A stretch of DNA of 64,000 bases from Agromyces luteolus (GTDB taxonomy: Bacteria; Actinomycetota; Actinomycetes; Actinomycetales; Microbacteriaceae), in contig NZ_WODA01000025.1 in assembly GCF_009729855.1 (NCBI RefSeq), positions 496,001 to 560,000 of the forward strand. Reading direction: 5' to 3'. The position numbers and the translations under genes were made by a program. Under the pieces are notes generated by a model. The model searched no databases and was not told where the DNA came from. It saw only the letters and a program-made list of their open reading frames with translations. The first letter of the stretch is position 1, and each line of letters begins with the position of its first letter. This document shows, piece by piece, positions 16,818-24,465 of this stretch.

Positions 16818-17219
16818 ATGAGTTCCGCATCGGATCGAAACAAGCGAACTGTCGAAGCCTTCTATCAGGCCGAGGTCAACCGTGATCTCGAGACCTGGAC
16901 GTCGTTCTGGCATCCAGACGGTGTTCTCTCCTTCTGGCTGAATGAGATGAAGGAAGCGATCCATGGTCGCGACACGCTCGTCCAGCTCGAGGCGGCGAAA
17001 TTCGCCCAGCTCGCGGAGAACCGGTTCGAGATGGAGGTCACGGCCGATCCGCTTGCCGACGAGAGCAAGGTCCTGGCCCGACTGCGGATCTGGCCGGAAG
17101 CAGATCCACGTTCGGCGGCCTTCCACTACTGGCTGCTCTTCCACTTCGATGACGCGGGCCTCGTCGAAGAGCTGGAGGAGATCGCCGACACGCGCCCGCC
17201 GGCCGGATTCGGCTCATGA
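16818..17219 (+). CDS. SnoaL/NTF2-like protein 2
   Basis: This is a 133-residue SnoaL/NTF2-like protein, paralogous to the one at 14461. Shared parts are the helix RTVEAFYQAEVNRDLETWTSFW, the LADESKVLARLRI strand and the ELEEIADTRPP end. The ATG at 16818 has a GGAA ribosome site, and its stop overlaps the permease start (ATGA), so it is translated with the importer. A soluble enzyme-like protein inside a binding-protein/permease operon is unusual. It suggests that the imported compound is processed by, or held on, this protein. Substrate unknown. Confidence 0.75.
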   Translation: MSSASDRNKRTVEAFYQAEVNRDLETWTSFWHPDGVLSFWLNEMKEAIHGRDTLVQLEAAKFAQLAENRFEMEVTADPLADESKVLARLRIWPEADPRSAAFHYWLLFHFDDAGLVEELEEIADTRPPAGFGS

Positions 17220-18157
17220 CTCTCTTCGTGCTTCGCCGCATCGGCGCAGGACTCGTGCTCGTCGCCGTCATCGTCGTGCTGGCGTTCTTCCTGCTCCACT
17301 TCGCCGCAGGGGACATTGCGCGAACGATCCTCGGGCCCACCGCGTCCGTCGAAACGGTCACCGCGAAACGAGCCGCCCTCGGTCTGGACAAGCCGCTCCT
17401 CGAGCAATTCTGGCTGTGGCTCTCCAGCGCGACCGGCGGCGACCTGGGCCGGTCGTGGTTCACTGGTCAGGAGGTCTCGAGTTCGATCGTGACTCGTGCA
17501 ACGGTCACCGTCACCGTGGTCATCGGGACGACACTGATCAGCGCGATCCTGGCAACCGTCCTCGGCGTCCTGGCCGCCGTACGTCGCGGCGTCGTCGACG
17601 CCGGGGTCCAGGTTCTCTCCGTGCTCGGCTTCGCCATTCCGGGCTTCATCATCGCGATCTTCCTCGTCGACGTGTTCGCCCTACGGCTCGGATGGCTTCC
17701 GGCCACCGGATACGTGCCGTTCTCCCAGTCGATAGTGGGTTCGCTGCGCTCAACCGCCCTGCCGATCGCAGCGCTCTCGATCGGCGCGATCGCTGCCGTC
17801 GCACAACAAGTCCGCGGTTCGATGATCGAGGCGCTCGAGGCGGAGTGGGTGCGCACGCTGCGAAGCCGGGGACTCTCGACGCGGCGCGTCCTGTTCCGGC
17901 ACGTCCTCCGCAACGCCGCTGGGCCCGCATTGTCGATCCTTGCGCTGCAATTCGTCGGCCTACTCGGTGGAGCAGTGGTGATCGAGCAGATCTTCGCGAT
18001 TCCCGGGCTCGGTCAGGTGTCCGTGCAGGCCGCCGCGAGCGGAGACATCCCGCTCGTACTCGGACTGGTGCTCGCGATCACGCTCATCGTCGTCGCCGTC
18101 AACCTGATCATCGACATCCTGCAGGGTGTCCTCAACCCGAAGGTTCGTGTCTCATGA
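17216..18157 (+). CDS. ABC transporter permease (DppB/OppB type)
   Basis: This 313-residue permease has the OppB signature: a first TM (VLRRIGAGLVLVAVIVVLAFFLLH) and a short periplasmic loop (ARTILGPTASVETV, then LGLDKPLLEQF). The EAA-type docking region reads EALEAEWVRTLRSRGLSTRRVLFRHVLRNA. It pairs with the permease half of the next gene. The ATG at 17216 overlaps the stop of the SnoaL-like gene, and its own stop overlaps the next start, so the operon is tightly coupled. Confidence 0.93.
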   Translation: MTLFVLRRIGAGLVLVAVIVVLAFFLLHFAAGDIARTILGPTASVETVTAKRAALGLDKPLLEQFWLWLSSATGGDLGRSWFTGQEVSSSIVTRATVTVTVVIGTTLISAILATVLGVLAAVRRGVVDAGVQVLSVLGFAIPGFIIAIFLVDVFALRLGWLPATGYVPFSQSIVGSLRSTALPIAALSIGAIAAVAQQVRGSMIEALEAEWVRTLRSRGLSTRRVLFRHVLRNAAGPALSILALQFVGLLGGAVVIEQIFAIPGLGQVSVQAAASGDIPLVLGLVLAITLIVVAVNLIIDILQGVLNPKVRVS

Positions 18158-19953
18158 AAGATGCACGGCTCGTTACCGGCCACGTGTCCACCGTCGATCA
18201 GGCGCACGCTGCCTCGTCGCGTCCGCGTGTGTTTCGGCGTCTGCTCAGGAACCCGGCTGGGCTGGCATCCCTGATCTTCCTGGTGGTCATAAGCCTGGCC
18301 GCCGTCTTCGCCCCCTTGATCATGCCCCACGACCCCGCGACGATCGACATCCATGCCGTGCTCGCCTCCCCAGACGCGACTCATTGGCTGGGAACCGACG
18401 GCTCCGGTCGGGATGTGCTCTCCCGGCTGATCGCCGGAGGGCTGGTCAGCCTCACCGCCGCAGCACTCGCGGTCGGTGTCGCGGCGGCGATCGGCATTCC
18501 GAGTGGACTCATCGCCGGATACTACGGCGGGTTCTTCGCCGACGGGGCCACATGGATCGTGAATCTGCTGATGGCACTGCCCGGGATCGTGGTGTTGCTT
18601 GCAGTCCGGAGCGTGCTCGGCCCCTCGCTCTGGATCTCCATGGCGATCTTCGGAATCCTCATGTCTCCGGCCTTCTTCCGTCTCGTCTACGCGGCCGTGC
18701 GTAGCGCGCGTTCGGAGCTGTTCGTAGAGGCGGCGATGGTTTCGGGACTGCGAGATAGCGCCATCATCGCGCGCCACGTGCTCGGTGCAGTTCGTGGACC
18801 GATCATCGTCCAGACCGCGATCCTCGCGAGCATCACCTTGGCGATCCAAGCGGGCCTGGGCTTCCTTGGCTTCGATGACAGCACCGTGCCGTCCTGGGGC
18901 GGCGTGCTCACTGACGCGTTCGCCAACATCTACCGGCAGCCACAGTTGATCATCTGGCCGAGCATCATCATCGCGCTGACCAGCGTCGCGTTCGCGCTGC
19001 TCGGCAACGCGCTACGCGACGAGCTCGGACGGACGACCACGCGTCGACGCGGCGCGAAGGGCCAGGTGGAGCAGACCTCGGTGACCCGCTCGGCTTCGCT
19101 CACGCCACTCGAGCCCGGCGTCCTGCTGCGGGTCGCAGGCCTGCGAATCGGATATCCGAACTCGGACGGCATGGCCGAGGTGGTGAGGGGAATCGATCTC
19201 GAGATCACTCGAGGTTCGGTTCACGGCCTGATCGGCGAGTCAGGCTCAGGGAAGACCCAAACTGCCTGGGCGATACTCGGGTTGCTTCCGTCGACAGCAC
19301 GCGTCTTCGCCGGCTCGATCCAGTTCGACGATGTTGACCTGCTCGACCGCTCGGCAGTATCCGGCGTTCGTGGTCGGCGAATCGCGTACATTCCCCAAGA
19401 GCCCATCTCCAACCTGGACCCCTCGTTCACGGTCGGCAGTCAGCTCATCGAGCCTTTGCGGTCCGTGCTGCGGATGTCGAAGAGGCAGGCGATCGCGCGT
19501 TCCCTCGAGCTGTTGGCCCGTGTCGGCATCTCTGACCCGGAACGCACGTTCCACTCGTATCCGCACGAGATCTCCGGTGGCATGGCGCAGCGCGTCCTGA
19601 TCGCCGGAGCGGTCGCGTCGAACCCGGACCTTCTGATCGCGGACGAGCCGACGACGGCGCTCGACGTGACCGTCCAAGCAGAGGTCCTCGACCTGCTCCG
19701 CGAGATCCAGCAGGACAGCGGGCTGTCGATTCTCCTGGTGACGCACAACCTCGGCGTGGTGGCCGATATCTGCGACCACGTCTCGGTGATGAAGACGGGA
19801 CAGATCGTGGAGACCGGACCAGTGGAGCAGATCTTCAACCATCCGAGCCACGAATACACGCGCGAGTTGTTCGGCTCGCTGATCGACGAGGACGACGTGA
19901 GACCTACACCGGAACCATCGCCTTCTCGGAGTGATCTGGCGGTGACGCGATGA
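18154..19953 (+). CDS. Fused ABC permease-ATPase (DppC-DppD type)
   Basis: This 599-residue protein joins a DppC-like permease to a DppD-like ATPase. Residues 1-290 hold about six membrane segments, with the LGTDGSGRDVLSRLIAGG motif typical of DppC near residue 75. Residues 315-570 form the ATPase: Walker A GESGSGKT (about 361), Q-loop IPQEPISNLDP, signature ISGGMAQR (about 472), Walker B LLIADEP (about 491), and an HP-type tail. The open frame extends far upstream of ATG 18154, but that part is antisense to real genes; the ATG overlaps the DppB stop (ATGA). Separate genes are the norm, though this fusion is known in Actinomycetota. Confidence 0.93.
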   Translation: MKDARLVTGHVSTVDQAHAASSRPRVFRRLLRNPAGLASLIFLVVISLAAVFAPLIMPHDPATIDIHAVLASPDATHWLGTDGSGRDVLSRLIAGGLVSLTAAALAVGVAAAIGIPSGLIAGYYGGFFADGATWIVNLLMALPGIVVLLAVRSVLGPSLWISMAIFGILMSPAFFRLVYAAVRSARSELFVEAAMVSGLRDSAIIARHVLGAVRGPIIVQTAILASITLAIQAGLGFLGFDDSTVPSWGGVLTDAFANIYRQPQLIIWPSIIIALTSVAFALLGNALRDELGRTTTRRRGAKGQVEQTSVTRSASLTPLEPGVLLRVAGLRIGYPNSDGMAEVVRGIDLEITRGSVHGLIGESGSGKTQTAWAILGLLPSTARVFAGSIQFDDVDLLDRSAVSGVRGRRIAYIPQEPISNLDPSFTVGSQLIEPLRSVLRMSKRQAIARSLELLARVGISDPERTFHSYPHEISGGMAQRVLIAGAVASNPDLLIADEPTTALDVTVQAEVLDLLREIQQDSGLSILLVTHNLGVVADICDHVSVMKTGQIVETGPVEQIFNHPSHEYTRELFGSLIDEDDVRPTPEPSPSRSDLAVTR

Positions 19954-20780
19954 TGGGCGAACCGCTCCTTCGAATCAACGATCTGGTCGTCGAGTTCGGA
20001 CGCAGTCGCTGGTCCCGGTTCCGGGCACTCGACAGCGTCTCGCTCGACATCCATCCCGGTGAGACCGTCGGCCTGGTCGGCGAGTCCGGGTCGGGCAAGA
20101 CGACGCTGGGTCGGGCTGTGCTCGGACTTGCGCCCGTGACAGCCGGCACCGTGGCTTTCGAGGGGCGCGACATCACCCGTCTGCCACGTCGCGCGCGGCG
20201 CGAGCTCGCAAACGACATCCAAGTCGTCTTCCAGGATCCGTATGGGTCGCTGAGTAGCACGATGTCCGTGCAGGAGATTCTCACCGAGCCGCTCCGGGCG
20301 AGCGGGATCGGGCGCTCCGACTCGATACAGCGCGTGCGCACCTTGTTGGATCAGGTCGGGTTGCCAGCGAACTCCGGCCAACGGTACCCGAACGAGTTCA
20401 GCGGTGGCCAGCGGCAGCGGATCGCAATCGCACGCGCCCTCGCCATCCGACCGCGGCTCATTGTGTGCGACGAACCGGTCTCGGCGCTCGACTTGTCGAC
20501 CCAAGCGCGCGTGCTCGATCTGCTGCGACAGATCCAGGACGACACCGGTGTCGCATACCTCTTCGTCTCGCACGACCTCGCCGTGGTTCGGCATCTGAGT
20601 CATCGAGTGGCGGTCATGTACCGCGGCCAGATCGTCGAGAGCGGGAACGCTTCAACCGTCACAAGAACGCCGAGCAACCCGTACACGCAGCGGCTGCTGC
20701 TATCCAGCCCGATTCCAGACCTGAATCGCCAGCGCGAGCGCCGGATGTCGCGCAGCATGCTGCAGCCGCAGTCGGCCTGA
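19950..20780 (+). CDS. ABC transporter ATPase (DppF/OppF type)
   Basis: This 276-residue ATPase completes the importer. Walker A GESGSGKTT is near residue 44, signature FSGGQRQR near 149, Walker B LIVCDEP near 169 and the switch His in SHDLAVVRH. The OppF-type tail with NPYTQRLLLSSPIP is present. The ATG at 19950 overlaps the stop of the fused gene (ATGA). A strong hairpin follows the stop, ending the operon. Confidence 0.92.
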   Translation: MMGEPLLRINDLVVEFGRSRWSRFRALDSVSLDIHPGETVGLVGESGSGKTTLGRAVLGLAPVTAGTVAFEGRDITRLPRRARRELANDIQVVFQDPYGSLSSTMSVQEILTEPLRASGIGRSDSIQRVRTLLDQVGLPANSGQRYPNEFSGGQRQRIAIARALAIRPRLIVCDEPVSALDLSTQARVLDLLRQIQDDTGVAYLFVSHDLAVVRHLSHRVAVMYRGQIVESGNASTVTRTPSNPYTQRLLLSSPIPDLNRQRERRMSRSMLQPQSA

Positions 20781-20794
20781 AAGCGGATGCGAAA

Positions 20795-20828
20795 CGAAGC
20801 GCGGCGCGGGTGACCGCGCCGCGCTTCG
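20795..20828. terminator. Bidirectional terminator between convergent genes
   Basis: A perfect 15-bp stem (CGAAGCGCGGCGCGG, loop GTGA, CCGCGCCGCGCTTCG) lies between the convergent ATPase and VOC genes. It can serve both. Confidence 0.88.
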
Positions 20829-20840
20829 TCGTGACTCAGG

Positions 20841-21605
20841 TCAGGACCCGGCGATCAACGGGAGTCCGTCTGGATCGGCAAGTACGGTTCGGCCGTCGCC
20901 CAGACTGCCGATCCGTTCGCCGGTCGGCGAGCCGTCGACCACGGCGGCCGCGAACCCGTAGCTGCCCGGGCGAGGAGGATTGGCCGCCGTCGGCACGCTC
21001 CAGCTGAAGAGCTCTATCACGGTGTCGCCACCACGCAGATAGTCCATTCTCATACCGCGCGGGTCACCCGGAGCCACGAGCTTGCCAGCGTTGCCGAACC
21101 CCAGCGCAGCGTAGTAGTCGACACTCGCCTCGAGCGAGTCCACAGTGTGACCGATGTGGTCGAGTCTCGGACGTTCGGCGGCGCCCAGCGCGCGTGCCGC
21201 CTCGACGAGCTCGACGTCGAATACTTCCGTGTAGGTGACATCACCCTGGACGAGTTCGACGACGGTCCCGTCGGGGTCGAAGACGAAGAAGATGTGCATC
21301 CCAGTACCGAGGTCCATCGGACCGAAACGCACCCGGATGCCGCGCCGGGCGACCTCCTCGACGTACCGGCCGATGTCGGCGACGACGAAGCCGACATGCC
21401 GAAACCCGCGGTAGAGATCATCCTCAACCCAGACAGACTCGGTGCCGTTCTCGAACCGAACGAGTTCGACGGTGCCGGTCACGAAATCGAGCGTCGCCCG
21501 CTCCCCGTCAGCGACTCCGATCGGCTCGCCGCCGAGCAGGCCGGCGTAGAAGTCAAGCGACCGATCGATATCGGCAACTCGGATCACAATGCTCTGGATG
21601 CCCAC
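20841..21605 (-). CDS. VOC-superfamily protein (extradiol dioxygenase/glyoxalase-like)
   Basis: This 254-residue protein has two VOC domains, that is four beta-alpha-beta3 modules (modules start near IQSIVIRVAD, FRHVGFVVAD, LDHIGHTVDS and SYGFAAAVVD). Candidate metal ligands are visible in the middle modules (RHVGF, MHIFF, VELV; DHIGH, VIELF). The first module lacks the usual initial His and the last lacks His and Glu, so only one site is likely. The GTG at 21605 has an AGGAG ribosome site. A good promoter (21668-21696) and a copy of the 24-bp operator lie upstream, linking it to the importer operon with which it converges. It may be a ring-cleavage dioxygenase, an isomerase or a binding protein. 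Confidence 0.75.
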   Translation of the reverse strand: MGIQSIVIRVADIDRSLDFYAGLLGGEPIGVADGERATLDFVTGTVELVRFENGTESVWVEDDLYRGFRHVGFVVADIGRYVEEVARRGIRVRFGPMDLGTGMHIFFVFDPDGTVVELVQGDVTYTEVFDVELVEAARALGAAERPRLDHIGHTVDSLEASVDYYAALGFGNAGKLVAPGDPRGMRMDYLRGGDTVIELFSWSVPTAANPPRPGSYGFAAAVVDGSPTGERIGSLGDGRTVLADPDGLPLIAGS

Positions 21606-21625
21606 CGTTTGCTCCTGTCCGCTCC

Positions 21626-21645
21626 ATGACGCGTCGGCGCGTCAT
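21626..21645. repeat. 8-bp perfect inverted repeat in 5' leader
   Basis: ATGACGCG, 4 bases, CGCGTCAT. It lies between the promoter and ribosome site of the VOC gene and could be an operator or an mRNA hairpin. Confidence 0.45.
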
Positions 21646-21650
21646 CAGTG

Positions 21651-21674
21651 AAAACCTAGTGATCGCTAGAATAT
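21651..21674. promoter_or_regulatory. 24-bp operator-like repeat, copy 2
   Basis: AAAACCTAGT, GATC, GCTAGAATAT: left arm 9 of 10 and right arm 7 of 10 matches to the perfect palindrome at 41075-41098. It fully covers the -10 box of the VOC promoter, as expected for a repressor site. Confidence 0.55.
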
Positions 21675-21696
21675 CGTTCGCAGACGAGGTCGGCAA
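21668..21696 (-). promoter_or_regulatory. Promoter of VOC gene
   Basis: On the minus strand TTGCCG (21696-21691), 17 bases, then TATTCT (21673-21668). This is a good sigma-70-type promoter, about 63 bases before the GTG start. Confidence 0.6.
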
Positions 21697-21714
21697 TGCT
21701 TGAGAGGGTCCCAC

Positions 21715-21729
21715 GTGCAGCGACTGCAC
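21715..21729. promoter_or_regulatory. Palindrome GTGCAG-N3-CTGCAC, candidate TetR site
   Basis: A perfect 6-bp inverted repeat lies in the divergent region between the VOC and TetR genes. Its GACTGCACA part recurs at the promoter of the ABC system (24442-24450), so it may be the autoregulatory site of the TetR protein. Confidence 0.35.
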
Positions 21730-21826
21730 ATTAGTCTTGTGCACGCTGAATTGTGGCGCCCCATGGGGCTGTGGGTCGAACGGCAGCCAGGTGCGCCATC
21801 ACTGCAATGACGAGTGGAGATCACCG

Positions 21827-22468
21827 ATGCACGAGCCTTCCTCCGACGTCGGCTTGCGGACGCGCAAGCGCGTCGCGACCCGGAACGCGATCGAGCGCGC
21901 CGCGATCTCGTTGATGCTCGAGCACGGCTATGACAAGGTCACCGTCGACATGATCTGCGAGGCGAGCATGGTCTCGCAGCGCACCTTCTTCAACTACTTC
22001 GGGTCGAAGGAGGGGGTCATCATCGGCGGCCCGCACGAGCCGACGGCGGAGCAGATCGACGCGTTCGTGAGCACTGAGGGACCTGGCATCGTTGCGGACC
22101 TGCTGGAACTGATCGTCGCTGCTCAGCTTGAGCAGGAGCCTGACCTTGCGCTCCTTCCGTCCCGACGCGTGGTGCTGCAGCGCCACCCGCAGCTGATGGA
22201 GGCCGAGATGGCGAAGATGGGTGCACTGGAGGACCGTTACATCCAGATCGTCCTCTCACGGTTCCGCAACCAGCACCGGCCTGGGACCCCTGCGCAACTC
22301 GAGCAGGAGGCTCGCATGGTTGTCGCTCTTGCGAGCGGGGTGATGCGTTACCTCATGCACGCCTGGTTCGCGGGCAGCGGTGAGCAGGCGCCGACGCACC
22401 TCGTTCGAGATGCGGTCGATGTTCTTTCACGCTTCACCCAGAACGAACTCGCCCTCGGCGAGGACTGA
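21827..22468 (+). CDS. TetR-family transcriptional regulator
   Basis: This 213-residue TetR protein has its helix-turn-helix in residues about 15-60 (RVATRNAIERAAISLMLEHG, then TVDMICEASMVSQRTFFNYFGSKEGV). The C-terminal ligand domain resembles no specific subgroup I can name. The ATG at 21827 follows GGAGA; the frame is open further upstream without TetR sequence. It probably regulates the SDR and the ABC system downstream, with which it shares a GACTGCACA element. The divergent VOC gene is an alternative target. Confidence 0.9.
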   Translation: MHEPSSDVGLRTRKRVATRNAIERAAISLMLEHGYDKVTVDMICEASMVSQRTFFNYFGSKEGVIIGGPHEPTAEQIDAFVSTEGPGIVADLLELIVAAQLEQEPDLALLPSRRVVLQRHPQLMEAEMAKMGALEDRYIQIVLSRFRNQHRPGTPAQLEQEARMVVALASGVMRYLMHAWFAGSGEQAPTHLVRDAVDVLSRFTQNELALGED

Positions 22469-23077
22469 TAGTCCTTCTGTCAGGCGGGGCGGGTTAAGTG
22501 CCCGCGCACCGGCCGTTCGGCTGCACTTCGCCGTTCGTCCGGGATGCTCGGTGTGTCGGCGTGCCTATCGACGCGTGGTCAGTCTGCTTTTCGGGCGGGG
22601 AGGAAGAAGGAGCGCACAGCGTCGTACCCGCGCACGCGGCAGGTGTGCAGCGCGCGGGGTCCCGAGCATCATCGAGCACGTCGATGCTCTCGAAGTGGCC
22701 GGCGGCTGTGTGTATCGGTTCAGTGGTCGGGGATACTCGAGGACATCCACGGCGAGCCCATTCGCGGTGATGCCTTCCACTCAGTTGCGCCGCGAGCGCG
22801 TCGAGCTTGACCTGGGTGCGGGACTTCAGGGAAATGTCGAATCCGGGCTCGCCGAAGGTGGGCGATGGCCAGTCCCATCCCGGAGCCGGCTCCGTCTATC
22901 GCGATGGTGGGCGTCGCACTGTGTCCTTCCGTGACGCTGGCGACTTCGATCACCGATGCGGAGCAGAGGTTCCAGTTAGGATCGACTTCCATAGGAAATG
23001 GACCACGCGTTCCGATTACTGTCCGGCGGGAGAGCCGCGGCGTCACAGGGACGCTCGCCGAGCGCGATGGGGAGCGA
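22469..23077. other. Region without intact gene between TetR and SDR
   Basis: No intact gene is visible on either strand. The minus strand of 22729-22920 holds a decayed SDR N-terminus (annotated separately). Short open frames elsewhere here lack ribosome sites and homology. The last 100 bases presumably carry the SDR promoter, but no convincing -35/-10 pair was found. Confidence 0.5.
22729..22920 (-). pseudogene. Short-chain dehydrogenase, frameshifted N-terminal remnant
   Basis: Read across two frameshifts on the minus strand, the sequence gives an SDR-like N-terminus. It runs ATPTIAIDGAGSGMGLAIAH (the Rossmann glycine motif), then FGEPGFDISLKSRTQVKLDA with LAAQLS, then GITANGLAVDVLEYP (the NADP-binding strand). 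There is no start codon at the expected place, and the rest of the gene is missing. It is divergent from the intact SDR gene 150 bases away and not a copy of it (the motifs differ). Recognition is by pattern only. Confidence 0.5.
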
Positions 23078-23812
23078 ATGAGTACGGAACTGCTGAACAA
23101 GACGGCCTTGGTAACGGGAGCGGGGGGCACTGGCGGGATCGGCTTCCAGATCGCTACTGCCCTGCGCGACAGCGGCGCGCAGGTAATCCTCACCGGCCGC
23201 GATGAGACCCGCGGGCAGGCCGCAGCGACACAGCTCGGCGATCGGGCGCGCTTCATTGGCGCGGACCTCACCGATCTCGACAGCGTCCACGCGTTGGCGG
23301 AACAGGCGGGACCGGTCGACATCCTCGTGAACAACGCCGCAGACGCCGCGTCGGCGCACACAACCGAACAGGCGGTGGAGGCGTTTGAGACGGTCTTCGC
23401 CACGAACGTGCGGGGTCCGTTCTTCCTCACGGCCGCGCTCGTCGCGCAGATGATCGCCCGGCGCGGGGGGAGCATCATCAACATCAGCTCGGTCGTCGCC
23501 AGGCACGGCACCCCGAGCATGTCGGTGTACGGGGCGTCGAAAGCGGCACTCGAGTCCCTCACCCGCAGCTGGGCAGCGGAGTTCGCGCACGCGGGCGTCC
23601 GGGTGAACACCGTCGCTCCGGGAGCAACCGGCAGCCAGTCCGTCGTCGACGCGCTCGGAGAGAACCTCGACTACGTGGCGCAAACGATCCCGCTCGGCCG
23701 GATCGGGAAGACCACCGATGTTGCCGATGCTGTGGTGTTCCTCGCGTCCGAGCAGGCCAGCTACATCACCGGGGTGCTTCTGCCCGTCGATGGCGGACGC
23801 GCGGCCGTCTAG
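23078..23812 (+). CDS. SDR-family oxidoreductase
   Basis: This 244-residue classical short-chain dehydrogenase has a coenzyme motif TGAGGTGGIG (about residues 14-23), NNAA (about 88) and a Ser-Tyr-Lys triad in ISSVVARHG and VYGASKAAL (Tyr about 150). The C-terminal VLLPVDGG is typical of 3-oxoacyl-ACP-reductase-like SDRs. The ATG at 23078 follows GGGGAG. It lies between the TetR gene and the ABC system and may be co-regulated with them. The substrate is a hydroxy or keto compound of unknown identity. Confidence 0.9.
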   Translation: MSTELLNKTALVTGAGGTGGIGFQIATALRDSGAQVILTGRDETRGQAAATQLGDRARFIGADLTDLDSVHALAEQAGPVDILVNNAADAASAHTTEQAVEAFETVFATNVRGPFFLTAALVAQMIARRGGSIINISSVVARHGTPSMSVYGASKAALESLTRSWAAEFAHAGVRVNTVAPGATGSQSVVDALGENLDYVAQTIPLGRIGKTTDVADAVVFLASEQASYITGVLLPVDGGRAAV

Positions 23813-24418
23813 GCTTTCCCCGGACGTCTGTGTCCGTCTGAGTGGACAGCAAAAACTTATGGCCGGCTGCGCAGTGCTCGTGGGCGGCAAGCGTTCCACA
23901 CCGCTGCAGCCAGGCATCGGACTTGATCCTCCTTGTCGCGGCCGCACCGCTATGCACCCGCAACCGCGTGACAAGGGACCGTCATCGCGGTCCACCCTGG
24001 AAGACTGACATGACGGATGTCGTGAGTTCCGGCGCCCCTGGGGACTCGGGCGAATCGCAGCGCCCCGGTTCGTGTCGTTGACCACTTCGGCTGCTTCGGG
24101 ATTCCGGTCGCCACCATCGTCACTGTTGTCGCGGACCGCGACGCCCTGATCCTCGCGATGGGATCGGCGTGGGAAGGTCTGGCGCATTCGCCGCACAACC
24201 CGAGTTGAGGTCGGGCCCGCCACCTCGACTCGGAGGGTCGGTCCCGCCGCCCGACGACGGCTCACCGAGGTCGTGCGGGCGAAGTGCGGATTCTTGTCGC
24301 GTCCGCTCTGGCGCGCTCAAGATCTCTCCGGCCGCGACCCCGGGACTCGCAGCGACGCCGCACCATGATCCACATCACCCTTTGTCCTGAGAACTCACCC
24401 AGCAACCGGACCGCGCAA
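23813..24418. other. 600-bp stretch with no supportable gene
   Basis: No start with ribosome site and family similarity was found on either strand. A short open run near 24075-24208 (plus strand, containing GIPVATIVTVVADRD) looks protein-like but has no convincing start and matches no family I recognise, so it may be gene debris. The element just after the SDR stop (TGTCC, 8 bases, GGACA, near 23830-23847) is a weak hairpin only. Confidence 0.45.
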
Positions 24419-24448
24419 TGCAGTTCATGCTAATTTGCATTGACTGCA
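24419..24448. promoter_or_regulatory. Long inverted repeat at ABC-system promoter
   Basis: TGCAGTTCATGC, TAATTT, GCATTGACTGCA: 12-bp arms with one mismatch, 18 bases before the GTG start at 24466. The AT-rich centre could be the -10 box, which a repressor bound here would block. The TetR protein at 21827 is the nearest candidate. Confidence 0.55.
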
Positions 24449-24465
24449 CAATCACGAGGAGCGCT

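Noticed and set aside
16963..18153. Upstream extension of the fused permease-ATPase frame
   Set aside because: It overlaps the SnoaL-like and DppB genes in another frame and has Arg/Ser-rich low-complexity sequence. ATG 18154 overlaps the DppB stop.
22498..22810. Short plus-strand ORFs after the TetR gene
   Set aside because: No ribosome site, no family pattern, poor third-position bias.
24075..24208. Short protein-like run GIPVATIVTVVADRD
   Set aside because: No start with ribosome site and no recognisable family; kept only as a remark on the gap.
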